From Vibrio hepatarius (GTDB taxonomy: Bacteria > Pseudomonadota > Gammaproteobacteria > Enterobacterales > Vibrionaceae), in the NCBI RefSeq assembly GCF_001274785.1, contig NZ_LHPI01000003.1, forward strand, positions 186,001 to 250,000: a stretch of DNA of 64,000 nt. Direction: 5' to 3'. The translations under genes were made by a program, and so were the position numbers. Shown piece after piece: positions 34,223 through 44,000 of this stretch. The notes below the pieces were generated by a model. That model was not told where the DNA came from and did not search any database. It saw only the letters and a program-made list of their open reading frames with translations. Numbering within the stretch: the first letter of the stretch is position 1; each line of letters begins with the position of its first letter.

Positions 34223-35368
34223 ATGAGCGAGCAACTAACTACCACACCAACCTTTGATGCGATTGCTTTTCGCCAGCAACTGCACCGTTTTCCTGAATTA
34301 TCGGGTAACGAAGTCAACACCTCACAAGTCATTGCTACTCAACTCGCTTCTTTTGGTTTAGAGCCGGTTATCGGTGTCGGCGGGCATGGCCTGTTTTGCG
34401 TTATCGATAGCGGGAAACCAGGTCAAACGACGCTATTTCGCGCCGATTTTGATGCGCTTCCGATTACAGAGAAAGCCACCCATAACCACGTATCTCACCA
34501 CGACGGCATAATGCATGCGTGCGGACACGACGGACATACCGTCTCGCTGTTAAAAGTGGCGAAGCACTTAAGTGTAAATCCGCCCCAGCACGGCAAAGTT
34601 ATTCTCTTGTTCCAACCCGCAGAGGAAACAGGTACAGGTGCAGAGGCGATGATTCGCGATAAACGCCTTGCCGAGCAGCCGATTGATAACGTCTTTGCTT
34701 ATCACAACTTACCCGGCTTTCCACTGCATGAGGTCATCATCAAGGACAACACCTTCGCCTGTGCATCAGTTGGCGCTCTGGTGAGTTTGAAAGGCAAAAC
34801 CTCTCACGCCGCGAGGCCAGAAAACGGAATAAGCCCGACCAATGCGATGGTAGAACTTATCGGCTTTCTGCAATCTCTCGCGGACAACTATCAGGATGCT
34901 TTCTGCCTAGTGACCATTGTTCACGCCAGTCTTGGCGAAGAAGCATTTGGCATTGCACCAGGGGAGGCAAAAGTGATGGCGACTATGCGCAGTGAATGTA
35001 ATCACGCGTTCAGTGATATGAAGCGTCGACTAACCAGCAAAGTTGAGCAGCTTGCAGCCCAGCATGGTCTAGAGATGGAAATTACTTGGGATGAACCATT
35101 CAACGCAGCAGTGAACTCAAGCTCTCATGTCGAGTTGGTCAAGCGAGTCGCCAAGCAAAACCAGCTCAATGTACATCAACTTGAAGAGCCGATGCGTTGG
35201 TCAGAAGACTTTGCCGAGTTCCTGACTCAATGGAATGGCGCGCTATTTTGTATCGGCAGTGGAGAAGCGCACCCTGAGCTGCATAACCCTGACTATGACT
35301 TCCCCGATGAAATTTTAGAAACCGCTGGCACTATGTTTATCGGTTTAGCCAAAGAGTTGCATGGATAA
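34223..35368 (+). CDS. M20-family amidohydrolase (hippurate hydrolase/aminoacylase type)
   Basis: A 381-aa cytoplasmic metallohydrolase that would cleave N-acyl amino acids or related amides. Metal and catalytic residues are in HACGHDGH (about 93-100), the PAEETGTGA segment with its Glu pair, and the His in AYHNLPG. The dimerisation lid domain lies at about 180-290. The ATG at 34223 lacks a strong ribosome site (GGGATAATCG precedes it) but matches the family start. It is convergent with the NUDIX gene 19 bp downstream. Substrate is not predictable from sequence. Confidence 0.9.
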   Translation: MSEQLTTTPTFDAIAFRQQLHRFPELSGNEVNTSQVIATQLASFGLEPVIGVGGHGLFCVIDSGKPGQTTLFRADFDALPITEKATHNHVSHHDGIMHACGHDGHTVSLLKVAKHLSVNPPQHGKVILLFQPAEETGTGAEAMIRDKRLAEQPIDNVFAYHNLPGFPLHEVIIKDNTFACASVGALVSLKGKTSHAARPENGISPTNAMVELIGFLQSLADNYQDAFCLVTIVHASLGEEAFGIAPGEAKVMATMRSECNHAFSDMKRRLTSKVEQLAAQHGLEMEITWDEPFNAAVNSSSHVELVKRVAKQNQLNVHQLEEPMRWSEDFAEFLTQWNGALFCIGSGEAHPELHNPDYDFPDEILETAGTMFIGLAKELHG

Positions 35369-35387
35369 CGGCTGCCGCGCCAACGCG

Positions 35388-35879
35388 TTATTGGTCTAGA
35401 TAGTTGATTGTTTCGAACTCACCTTGGACATACGCACCAAGGTGAGTCGAATAATCCCGCTCTTCAATCATGGTGAGCAAGCGAGATTGGAGCTCGACTG
35501 GATAAAGCCTTTTGCCAGGCAACTCAGTGACGCGAACCCATTCGACCGCTTGAATGTACTCCTCATCACTCAAGCCCTTTAGGTTTTGAATGTGTATTTC
35601 GCCGCGGTATCCCGTCACTTGGTAAAAGAACTCCGCGTTATAACGCCCCTTACTGGTTTCGAGAAACTCGCGAACACAAAGTAGTTCCCCTACTTCCACA
35701 TCTAAGCCGGTTTCTTCGAAAAACTCTCGCTTTAAGCAGGCTTTAGTACTGGTGTCTCCCTGCTCCATTCCGCCACCAGGCAGAATCCAATACTCGCCGC
35801 TGAAGTCTTTGACTTTCACCAACAACACCACGTCTTCTTCGATTAGGATCCCTGCTGCGCGTATTCTGTGTTCCATCAC
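35388..35879 (-). CDS. NUDIX hydrolase
   Basis: A 163-aa NUDIX protein hydrolysing a nucleoside diphosphate linked to some other group. The box reads GGGMEQGDTSTKACLKREFFEETGL: the catalytic REFFEE-T-G part is intact, while the upstream Glu position is occupied by Asp/Thr, with one extra residue compared with the usual spacing. The substrate is unknown. It begins 7 bp after the HDAC-like gene stop, so the two are almost certainly co-transcribed. Confidence 0.9.
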   Translation of the reverse strand: MMEHRIRAAGILIEEDVVLLVKVKDFSGEYWILPGGGMEQGDTSTKACLKREFFEETGLDVEVGELLCVREFLETSKGRYNAEFFYQVTGYRGEIHIQNLKGLSDEEYIQAVEWVRVTELPGKRLYPVELQSRLLTMIEERDYSTHLGAYVQGEFETINYLDQ

Positions 35880-35886
35880 TTAATCC

Positions 35887-36819
35887 TTATTCGCAGTAGA
35901 TTGCCTTCGCGGCCTCGATGAGCTGCATGTGGATTGGCACTAGGTCTTGATGCTGGCTACGATAACCACCACCCACGACACACGCGATTGGCAGAGCTCG
36001 ATTGCGTGCTAAGCCAAACATAAAGCGGTCACGCTGACCAATCGCCTGCGTTGAAACGTTGAAATAACCCAATTCGTCATCCTGATGAATATCGACACCC
36101 GCGTCATAAATGATCATATCCGGTTGATGTAAGTTCACCGCCATTTCCACCACCGAACAAAACGACTCAAGAAACTCTTTGTCTTGAGTCTCTCTTGGCA
36201 GCGCGACATCCATATCGGAATCGGGTTTGCGCGCGGGGAAGTTTTTCGCACAGTGGAACGAAAGCGTGACGATATCAGGCTCATCGGCGCACAAGGTTGC
36301 CGTACCATCACCATGATGCACATCGCTATCGACAATCAGCACCTTGTCGATACCGTCTTGTTTAAGTGCTCGCTTCGCTGCCAACACCAGATCGTTAAAT
36401 AGGCAAAAGCCGCTACCAAAATCGTAGTGCGCGTGGTGATAACCGCCACTCAAATGAATCGCGATGCCTTGCTCCAACGCTTGCTCAACCGTATCGCATG
36501 TCCCGCCCGCTGAAGTCAATGTTCGAGTGATCAGGCACTCACTCCACGGGAAACCAATTCGACGCATCTTAGCGGCAGGCAACGAGCCTGACACCAGCGC
36601 TTCGACATATTCGCTGCAGTGCGTTTCTAGCACTTCTTCTACGCTAAGCGCTTTGGGTTCGACAAAGCGAAACGTGCGTTGCCAATCTTCGTTACTTGAA
36701 CATTGCTGGGCGATTTGTTGATACAGCAAGCGATACTTGTTGATGGGATAACGATGTCCGTCCGGGAGAGTTAGCTCAGAATAAATCGAGTGGTAAATCA
36801 GTGGGATCATAAGATTCAT
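35887..36819 (-). CDS. Histone deacetylase family protein
   Basis: A 310-aa member of the arginase/deacetylase superfamily. Zinc and catalytic residues appear in GGYHHAHYDFGSGFCLFNDL, DSDVHHGDGT and the YDAGVDIH segment, followed by the GGGY turn. Bacterial relatives deacetylate acetyl-lysine, acetylpolyamines or small amides; the physiological substrate here is unknown. Two in-frame ATGs (36819 and 36810) are possible and neither has a clear ribosome site. First gene of a two-gene unit with the NUDIX hydrolase. Confidence 0.9.
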   Translation of the reverse strand: MNLMIPLIYHSIYSELTLPDGHRYPINKYRLLYQQIAQQCSSNEDWQRTFRFVEPKALSVEEVLETHCSEYVEALVSGSLPAAKMRRIGFPWSECLITRTLTSAGGTCDTVEQALEQGIAIHLSGGYHHAHYDFGSGFCLFNDLVLAAKRALKQDGIDKVLIVDSDVHHGDGTATLCADEPDIVTLSFHCAKNFPARKPDSDMDVALPRETQDKEFLESFCSVVEMAVNLHQPDMIIYDAGVDIHQDDELGYFNVSTQAIGQRDRFMFGLARNRALPIACVVGGGYRSQHQDLVPIHMQLIEAAKAIYCE

Positions 36820-37003
36820 TAGTGAAAAAATACGCCGTCATGTTATCAAGTTGTTTTACTCGTCGCGACCTTTTCTGGTTCACCCAACTGTCATCCATAT
36901 TCAATGATTTAGTCTCATAATGGGCAAAATGGTTGATTTTATCTTATTGGCTTCGCACAATTTCTTGGTCTGTCATTCAACGTTTCAAACGTAAGGAACC
37001 CCT

Positions 37004-37687
37004 ATGAATACCGTTTTGGTTACAGGAGCGAATCGCGGCGTCGGCTTAAGTCTTGCCGAACAATTGCTGTCTAAAGGCTGGCAAGTCCACGCAACATACC
37101 GTAGTGAAGACAGCGCTGATAAGTTGAAAAGTTTGGCTGACAAAGGGGACTTGATTTGTCATCGACTCGATATCACCGACTATTCAGCGGTTTCATCGTT
37201 AGTTGACGTACTGCCGAGCCTAGACTTACTGATCAATAACGCCGGATATTACGGACCAAAAGGTTACGGATTTGGCCACACCGATGTGGAAGAGTGGCGT
37301 AAAGTATTCGAAGTTAATACCATCGCTCCGCTCAAGTTGGTTGAGGCGCTCTATCCAAAACTGCATCTAGGGACGCTAAAGAAAATTGCCTGCCTCTCTT
37401 CTAAAGTCGGCAGTATGACGGAAAACACCTCCGGTGGAGGCTATATTTATCGCTCATCGAAAGCGGCGTTGAACTCGGTAGTAAAGAGCTTGAGTAACGA
37501 TCTTACCAATGACGGTTTTACCGTGCTCGCCCTGCATCCGGGATGGGTACAAACCGAAATGGGTGGGCCAAACGCTTTGATTGATACTGCGACATCCGCA
37601 CGCGGATTGATTGAAGTGATTGAACACGCCACGACGGCTAATTCCGGTGAGTTCATCAATTACGACGGCACTCACCTGCCTTGGTAA
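37004..37687 (+). CDS. Short-chain dehydrogenase/reductase
   Basis: A 227-aa classical SDR. The nucleotide-binding motif TGANRGVG lies at residues 7-14, the NNAG motif is present (LLINNAGYYG), and the catalytic Ser and Tyr-x-x-x-Lys are intact (LSSKVG and YRSSKAALNS). It resembles the group of E. coli-type carbonyl reductases with unknown substrate. AAGGAA precedes the ATG. It is a single gene, followed by a terminator that overlaps the end of topB on the other strand. Confidence 0.93.
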   Translation: MNTVLVTGANRGVGLSLAEQLLSKGWQVHATYRSEDSADKLKSLADKGDLICHRLDITDYSAVSSLVDVLPSLDLLINNAGYYGPKGYGFGHTDVEEWRKVFEVNTIAPLKLVEALYPKLHLGTLKKIACLSSKVGSMTENTSGGGYIYRSSKAALNSVVKSLSNDLTNDGFTVLALHPGWVQTEMGGPNALIDTATSARGLIEVIEHATTANSGEFINYDGTHLPW

Positions 37688-37694
37688 GCGACCT

Positions 37695-37721
37695 AAGCCA
37701 GCTTTAACTGCTGGCTTTTTT
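37695..37721 (+). terminator. Terminator between the SDR gene and topB
   Basis: AAGCCAGC / GCTGGCTT with a 7-nt loop and T-run. The topB stop codon at 37704 lies inside its loop, so the two convergent transcripts overlap slightly. Confidence 0.85.
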
Positions 37722-39668
37722 ATTGCTGGTGCGTTTGCTAGTCGACCCTTTCGCCGCGGGTTTACGTTTACGCTTAAACGCTGGTCGCTCTACTTTTGGC
37801 AAGTGACGCAAAGACTCTGGGACAGGGCCTGATTTCACTTGCCCCATCAGCCCATTAATTCGGTCAAGTAATGACTGCATAAACGGTTGATACGCTTGAT
37901 TGCGCTCGGCCATTCCTTGCAACTGGTGCTCCCAATGTGCGGTCATGTCAGGGTAAGTGGAGTCACTTGGCAGCGCATGAATTAAGCCACGCCCAGCGGG
38001 AGAACTCAAAATCGTTTTACCTTGACGTTTTAATAGCTGGCGCTTGAACAAAGTATCTAATATCCCAGCGCGGGTCGCTTCCGTTCCTAAGCCATCGGTT
38101 TCTTTGAGGATCTTTTTCAGCTCTTTATCTTCGACAAAGCGCGCGATCCCCGTCATCGCTTGCAGCAACGTTGCTTCGGTAAAGTGTTTTGGCGGCTCGG
38201 TTTTACGGTCTTTGATTTCACCTTCGCGACAAGTCAAAACGGTACCTTCAGCTAACGGTGGTACTGCGTCAACGCCGCTATCCTCATCGTCTGCTTTGCC
38301 CATTAACTCTTTCCAACCCGCTGAAACCAATTGTCTGCCTTTGGCAATAAAGGTTCCGCCAGCAATATCAAACACCAACTTGGCTTCTGCGTAGATTGCA
38401 GCAGGATAAAATTGCATCAGATACTGGCGAGCAATCTGCTGATAAATTTTCATTTCGTTGCCGGATAGCGCGTTCACTGACGCCTTCTTCGGTGTCGGGA
38501 TGATCGCGTGGTGCGCGTCGACTTTTTTGTCGTTCCACGCTTTGGATTTCAGCGACAGATTCGCACCTTGTACCGCCGGCCCTAGTTCTTTGGCGTTGTT
38601 ACCAATCGCTTGGCAAACACTCTGCGCTTGAGCGTAATGCTCCAGTGGCAAATAACGACAATCTGAGCGTGGGTAGGTGATCAGCTTATGCTTTTCATAC
38701 AGAGACTGACAGGTATCTAAAACCTGCTGGGCGCTCATGCCAAAACGCTTGGCAGCGTCAATCTGCAACGCAGACAATGAGTAAGGTAGCGGTGCGGATT
38801 GCTTGGTTTGCTTTTGCTCCGACTCAACTACGGTTGCGGGTTGGTTGGCAATCCGGTTTGCGACGTTTTCCACCAGCTTACGGTTAAGCACTCGCCCCTC
38901 TTCATCTTGCCAAGGTTTGCAGGCTTCACTCGGCTTCCAACGAGCGCGAATATCAAATTGCTGTGCGCCATCTTGATACGGGATCAACGCGTGCAACGTG
39001 AAGTAATCTTTCGGTACAAAGTTTTCAATTTCTTCGTCGCGTCGCACCACTAAGCCAAGCACCGGCGTTTGCACTCGACCGACTGATAACACGCCCTGAT
39101 AACCCGCCTTTTGTCCCAACAAGGTATACGCGCGTGACATGTTCATACCGTATAACCAGTCGGCACGAGAGCGCGCTAACGCAGAAACGGATAACGGAAT
39201 AAACTCGCGATTGCTGCGCATCTGGCCTAAGGCACGTTTGACGGCAGGTAAGTTGAGGTCGCTGATCAACAGGCGCTGCGCCGACTCTTTCTTCGCTTTA
39301 CTGACTTTGCAGTAATCGAGTACCTCGTCGACTAAAAGCTGCCCTTCGCGGTCTGGGTCTCCCGCGTGAACGATTTGGTTGGATTCTTTGAGCAGTTTTC
39401 GCACTACCGTCAGCTGTTTGCTAGCCGATTTTCTTGGTCGTAACTGCCACTGTTCAGGAACAATTGGTAAATCGGCTAAATTCCACTTTTTGTATCTCTC
39501 ATCGTAGGCATCCGGCTCAACTTGTTCTAACAAGTGGCCGATACACCAAGTCACCACATCGCCGTTACCACAACGGATAAATCCTTGGTCTTTCTTTTGG
39601 GGATTGGGCAAAGCCGCAGCGATAGCTCTTGCGAGGCTGGGCTTTTCGGCGATAAACAGACGGGACAT
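37704..39668 (-). CDS. topB: DNA topoisomerase III
   Basis: A 654-aa type IA topoisomerase that relaxes negative supercoils and decatenates replication intermediates. The TOPRIM domain opens the protein ([17 protein letters not shown], then DPDREGQLL); the active-site Tyr lies in [11 protein letters not shown] near residue 340. The C-terminal tail is short and Lys/Arg/Ser-rich ([11 protein letters not shown]) with no zinc fingers, as expected for TopB rather than TopA. The gene is transcribed away from grxD, 99 bp upstream on the same strand. Confidence 0.96.
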   Translation of the reverse strand: MSRLFIAEKPSLARAIAAALPNPQKKDQGFIRCGNGDVVTWCIGHLLEQVEPDAYDERYKKWNLADLPIVPEQWQLRPRKSASKQLTVVRKLLKESNQIVHAGDPDREGQLLVDEVLDYCKVSKAKKESAQRLLISDLNLPAVKRALGQMRSNREFIPLSVSALARSRADWLYGMNMSRAYTLLGQKAGYQGVLSVGRVQTPVLGLVVRRDEEIENFVPKDYFTLHALIPYQDGAQQFDIRARWKPSEACKPWQDEEGRVLNRKLVENVANRIANQPATVVESEQKQTKQSAPLPYSLSALQIDAAKRFGMSAQQVLDTCQSLYEKHKLITYPRSDCRYLPLEHYAQAQSVCQAIGNNAKELGPAVQGANLSLKSKAWNDKKVDAHHAIIPTPKKASVNALSGNEMKIYQQIARQYLMQFYPAAIYAEAKLVFDIAGGTFIAKGRQLVSAGWKELMGKADDEDSGVDAVPPLAEGTVLTCREGEIKDRKTEPPKHFTEATLLQAMTGIARFVEDKELKKILKETDGLGTEATRAGILDTLFKRQLLKRQGKTILSSPAGRGLIHALPSDSTYPDMTAHWEHQLQGMAERNQAYQPFMQSLLDRINGLMGQVKSGPVPESLRHLPKVERPAFKRKRKPAAKGSTSKRTSNKKASS

Positions 39669-39690
39669 AAAATACGTTCAGACAGATACA

Positions 39691-39722
39691 ATAAAGGCCA
39701 CATTATCGAATGTGGCCTTTAT
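39691..39722 (-). terminator. Terminator of grxD
   Basis: AAAGGCCACATT / AATGTGGCCTTT with an ATCG loop, lying between the grxD stop and the topB start on the minus strand. The T-run is short but the stem is strong. Confidence 0.75.
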
Positions 39723-39767
39723 AAATCAAGAAAAACTGTAAATTTACACAGTACTTTCCGACAAAGA

Positions 39768-40103
39768 TTACTCTTCGTTGCTTGCAGCGCGTGCCGCAGC
39801 TTCTTTAACTAGTGGCTGAAGTTCACCTTTTTGGAACATTTCGATGATAATGTCACAACCACCAATCAGTTCGCCTTCAATCCAAAGCTGTGGGAATGTA
39901 GGCCACTGCGCGTAAGCTGGAAGCTCTGCGCGAATGTCTGGGTTTTGTAGAATGTCTACGTATGCGAATTTTTCGCCACAAGCCATTAGTGCTTGTGCAG
40001 CTTGAGAAGAGAAACCACAGCTAGGCAGTTTTGGTGAGCCTTTCATGTAAAGAAGGATCGAATTCTCTTCGATTTGCTGTTTGATTTTATCGATAGTTTC
40101 CAT
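39768..40103 (-). CDS. grxD: Monothiol glutaredoxin GrxD
   Basis: A 111-aa CGFS-type glutaredoxin that carries and transfers [2Fe-2S] clusters, often with BolA proteins. The CGFS motif lies in KLPSCGFSSQA near residue 30, and the WPTFPQLWIEGELIGGCDI segment carries the glutathione and cis-Pro region. It is divergent from sodB, 272 bp away, putting iron-sulfur and superoxide functions side by side. Confidence 0.96.
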   Translation of the reverse strand: METIDKIKQQIEENSILLYMKGSPKLPSCGFSSQAAQALMACGEKFAYVDILQNPDIRAELPAYAQWPTFPQLWIEGELIGGCDIIIEMFQKGELQPLVKEAAARAASNEE

Positions 40104-40375
40104 TGCTTCCTCTTAATGGAGTTACTGCAAATTATCTGGACATTCTAAACCATTGGAGCAGAATAAAAAGCCTATAATCTTTGTGGTTTTATACGATAAA
40201 TAAATTTCATATAGAAATTGAACATCTAACCTTTTAATAAAGTAAAAACTTGCTAAACTATAGCTCAAGTCAGCAGTATGACCATGGTTGGCTGATTCAG
40301 CGGGCCATGAATAACAAATAACACTGGAAGCAATCGAAAGAGTCTAACTCTTTCTTATTAATGGAGAATCGAGCA

Positions 40376-40960
40376 ATGGCATTTGAACTACCAGCTCTTC
40401 CTTACGCGAAAGACGCGCTAGAACCACACATCTCAGCTGAAACACTAGATTTCCACCACGGTAAGCACCACAACACTTACGTTGTTAAGCTAAACGGTCT
40501 TATCCCTGGTACTGAGTTTGAAGGTAAAACTCTGGAAGAGATCATCAAGACTTCAACTGGCGGTATCTTCAACAACGCAGCGCAAATCTGGAACCACACG
40601 TTCTACTGGCACTGTCTAGCACCAAACGCTGGCGGCGAACCAACTGGCGCAGTTGCAGACGCAATCAACGCTGCTTTCGGTTCATTCGAAGAATTCAAAG
40701 CGAAATTCACAGACGCAGCAATCAACAACTTCGGTTCTTCATGGACTTGGCTAGTTAAGAAAGCGGACGGTTCTCTAGAAATCGTTAACACTTCTAACGC
40801 AGCGACTCCTCTAACAGAAGAAGGTACTACTCCACTTCTAACTGTTGACCTATGGGAACACGCGTACTACATCGATTACCGTAACGTTCGTCCAGATTAC
40901 ATGAACGGCTTCTGGGCTCTAGTTAACTGGGACTTCGTTGCAGAGAACCTAGCTAAATAA
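40376..40960 (+). CDS. sodB: Superoxide dismutase [Fe]
   Basis: A 194-aa iron superoxide dismutase converting superoxide to peroxide and oxygen in the cytoplasm. The start is [10 protein letters not shown] at 40376 with GGAGA upstream, not the in-frame ATG at 40361. Metal ligands are within [18 protein letters not shown] and [11 protein letters not shown]. The [11 protein letters not shown] and GGEPTG segments are of the Fe-type. In Vibrio, sodB mRNA is a RyhB target; the 5' region here was not analysed in detail. A terminator follows and the giant adhesin gene is convergent. Confidence 0.97.
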   Translation: MAFELPALPYAKDALEPHISAETLDFHHGKHHNTYVVKLNGLIPGTEFEGKTLEEIIKTSTGGIFNNAAQIWNHTFYWHCLAPNAGGEPTGAVADAINAAFGSFEEFKAKFTDAAINNFGSSWTWLVKKADGSLEIVNTSNAATPLTEEGTTPLLTVDLWEHAYYIDYRNVRPDYMNGFWALVNWDFVAENLAK

Positions 40961-40994
40961 TTCCCTTCCCCTAGGGTTTTAAATTTAGTCGATG

Positions 40995-41022
40995 AAAAAG
41001 CCAGCGTTTAGCTGGCTTTTTT
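40995..41022 (+). terminator. Terminator between sodB and the adhesin gene
   Basis: AAAAAGCCAGC-GTTTA-GCTGGCTTTTT, with A and T runs that allow it to act in both directions. Confidence 0.95.
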
Positions 41023-41041
41023 ATTGCTCGTTTTCCTAGGC

Positions 41042-44000
41042 TTAGCTGTCATGGACAAGCACGTGCTGATCCAGTAACGCCGTTACAATATCAGCAGCGC
41101 CATTGCCAACAATCGTTAATTGCGGCACAAGACTTTCTATCAGAATTGTCTGCTCATCACTGCCAGCACCATTGGCGTAGATCGTCAGCTCAATGTTGTC
41201 GCCATCCACTTTGGCATCAATGTTTTCGAGTAACGCATCCATATCCAACGTAGGTTGCTTCAATTCCGGCAATATGTCGCGTAGGTCGATTTTGTCACCT
41301 TCCGAGATGCTGAAATCGGTGATGGTATCGGTCGCACCATTATCAATTTCGTTCCAAATAAAGATATCCATACCCGCGCCGCCCGTTAGGATGTCAGAAC
41401 CCAAACCGCCAATCAGCACGTCATCGCCATCACCGCCCACAAGCGTATTATCTCCAGCGCCTCCAACCAATCGATCATCACCGCTACCACTGGTTAGATC
41501 CTGATTCGATCCGCCGAGCAATTGAACGTCATCAGAGCTTGCAGACAAATCAATCGGGTTGCTCTCAGTCACGACATTGAGGTTAAGCTCGATCGGTGCA
41601 GACTCCGCGACATCGCCATTACTCTCTTGTGACGTCGCTACCACGCTAATGGTATGCTGCCCCACTCCTGCGCCTTGTATTTGCAGATCATCAATCGCCG
41701 CTTGTGACACTATCCATTGGTTATTGATTGAGTCGAAAGTGACCGTCTCTGTTCCACTAGATAATGTCGCAGTATCCGGCACTCCGCTAATGACTAGACT
41801 GAGCGTTTCATTAGCATCGGCTAACTCGGCCACTATTCCCGCCAACATGAACCCATTCAAAAATCCGGATTCGCTCACCGTAGTGTTTCTGACATACAAG
41901 GTCGCCGGGTCAATTTTTAACGTCGGCGCATTGGCCACTGGTGTCACCGAAATCGGATAACTCACAGGGGTTGTTTCAATCGCAATTCCGGAAGGATTGC
42001 CACTGTCTTTCGCCACTACGGTTAAATTTATCGTATCGACTGGTGAGTAGCTCGCATCGAGGAACACGCCGCTTGGAGAAACTGGCGTATCGATTAACGC
42101 ATTCAGTGCCGCCAACTTACCGGTTAGCGTAATAGAGTCGGTGCCGTTGCCCGTAACCGTCACCTCCTCTGGTGCGGTTTGAGAAACTGAAAGCGTACCG
42201 TAATCCACAGACAGAGTGATGGTCATAAAGTCGTCGGCATAGCTATCAACGTAGTCGACATCACCGACGTTAATGCCGCTGATAAGCTGAGCTGAATTTT
42301 CATCTACTTGTGTGGTGATTGAAGAAGAATCGATGATCGGCGTGTCGTTGACTCCGTTGACCGTCAGCGTTGCTGAACCCGTATCTTGTAAGAAGTCATT
42401 CACCCCATTGGTAGTGCCGTTATCTTCAATGACATAATTGAACGTCACTTCACCATTAAAGTCTGGCTTGGCGTTAAACGTCCACGACACGCCATCAGGG
42501 TTGGCTATTAACTCACCTTGCTCTGCAGGCACGGTAATTGAGGTCACGCTCAGTGTATCGCCATCAATGTCACTACTTGCAGCAATCAGTTGCGCGGCAG
42601 TGATCTGAATTGAACCATCTTCGTCGATTTCGCCCAAGTCGAGATCTCCGGCAACCGGCTGGTCATTCACTTCGGTTACATTGATCTCAAAGGTAGTGAA
42701 ATTGCTGTTCGAGGTGGATGTATCCGCTGGGTCAACTGCACCATTGTTGCCGCCATCATCGACCGTCGCAGTTACCAAAACGGGACCGCCCGAGTTGAGA
42801 TCGTTGCTGTTTGAATCAGGAGTGAAAACAACGACGCCATTGGCAAGCGCGGCGTTAATGTCAGCCAGCTTACCGCTTATCACCAAGCTACCGTCTGATT
42901 GTAGTGCAAAGCCCACATCCGGATAGCTACCCGCTTCAAGAGCACCTTTATCCACCTGAAGTGTCAGCGTATAAGTTGCATCTGGATCATCATAAATGGC
43001 ATCGATATCGGCGATTTGGAACTGGTTAATCGCAACACCATCGACCGCATCTTCAGTCGTTTCTAGGTCGATGACGTTAACGAAAGTTGGTTGGTCATTA
43101 ACAGGGTCGACCTTAAGCTCAACATCAAACTCGCTCTTCGCACCAAGATATTCATTACCTTGGGCGTCTTTATCCACCGCCTGAACAGAAATATGTAGCG
43201 GACCATCAATACCTAAGACATTGCCGCTATCACTATTATGTTCACCGGAGTTAAACACTATCTTGTCGACTTGTTGCGCGGACACGTCCAGCGTCCAGAC
43301 CTCATTTACCGCGTCATACGTCGCCAAAGTCGTTCCATCTGGATAGAAGATCTGCGCATCTTTCGGCACATTCGACACTTCAATGCGAAGCGTTTCCGGC
43401 GCGTTTTCGCTGTACGTACCACTGCCAGTCGCGGACAAGGTGTTGTCTATGACTGACGCATCAATAGCGATGTCGATATTGCTGCCTTCTGTACCCTCAA
43501 CAGAATCGGTTGTATCGCTATCAACGGCATCACCAACGGGCGTCACCGTCAGTACAAATTTAGGTAAATTGGTCACACGCGTCGGCACGCCTAGCAAGGA
43601 TTCCTCGATATACGCAGTGACACCAAACTCAGCCGTACCACTGAAGTTCTTAGGTGGTTGCACGCTAATCGCACTCAGGTCGAGCGTTTCGCCTGCATCT
43701 GCTGGCAATTTAACGCTCCAAGTGCCGCCACCGTTATTCTTAACAACGTAACCGCTGGTGGGATCAGCGCTAAACAAGAAACCATCAGGCACGTTGGTAA
43801 AGGTAATTGAGACGAACGATTCAGAGCCATCGGTATCACTGAGTGCAATAGACACGGTTCCTGAATTGCCTAATGAAATGGATTCATCTTCATTACCGCT
43901 GATTTCAATTGCTTGGCTTGGGTCTGTACCTGGACCAGAGACCGTTACACTATCCACGACAGGAACAACGTCAAAACTCACGCTGGTCGAGAAGTTATCT

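Noticed and set aside
37704..37721. Frameshift or truncation at the end of topB
   Set aside because: The stop codon overlaps the terminator of the convergent gene, but the protein length and basic tail are normal for topoisomerase III.
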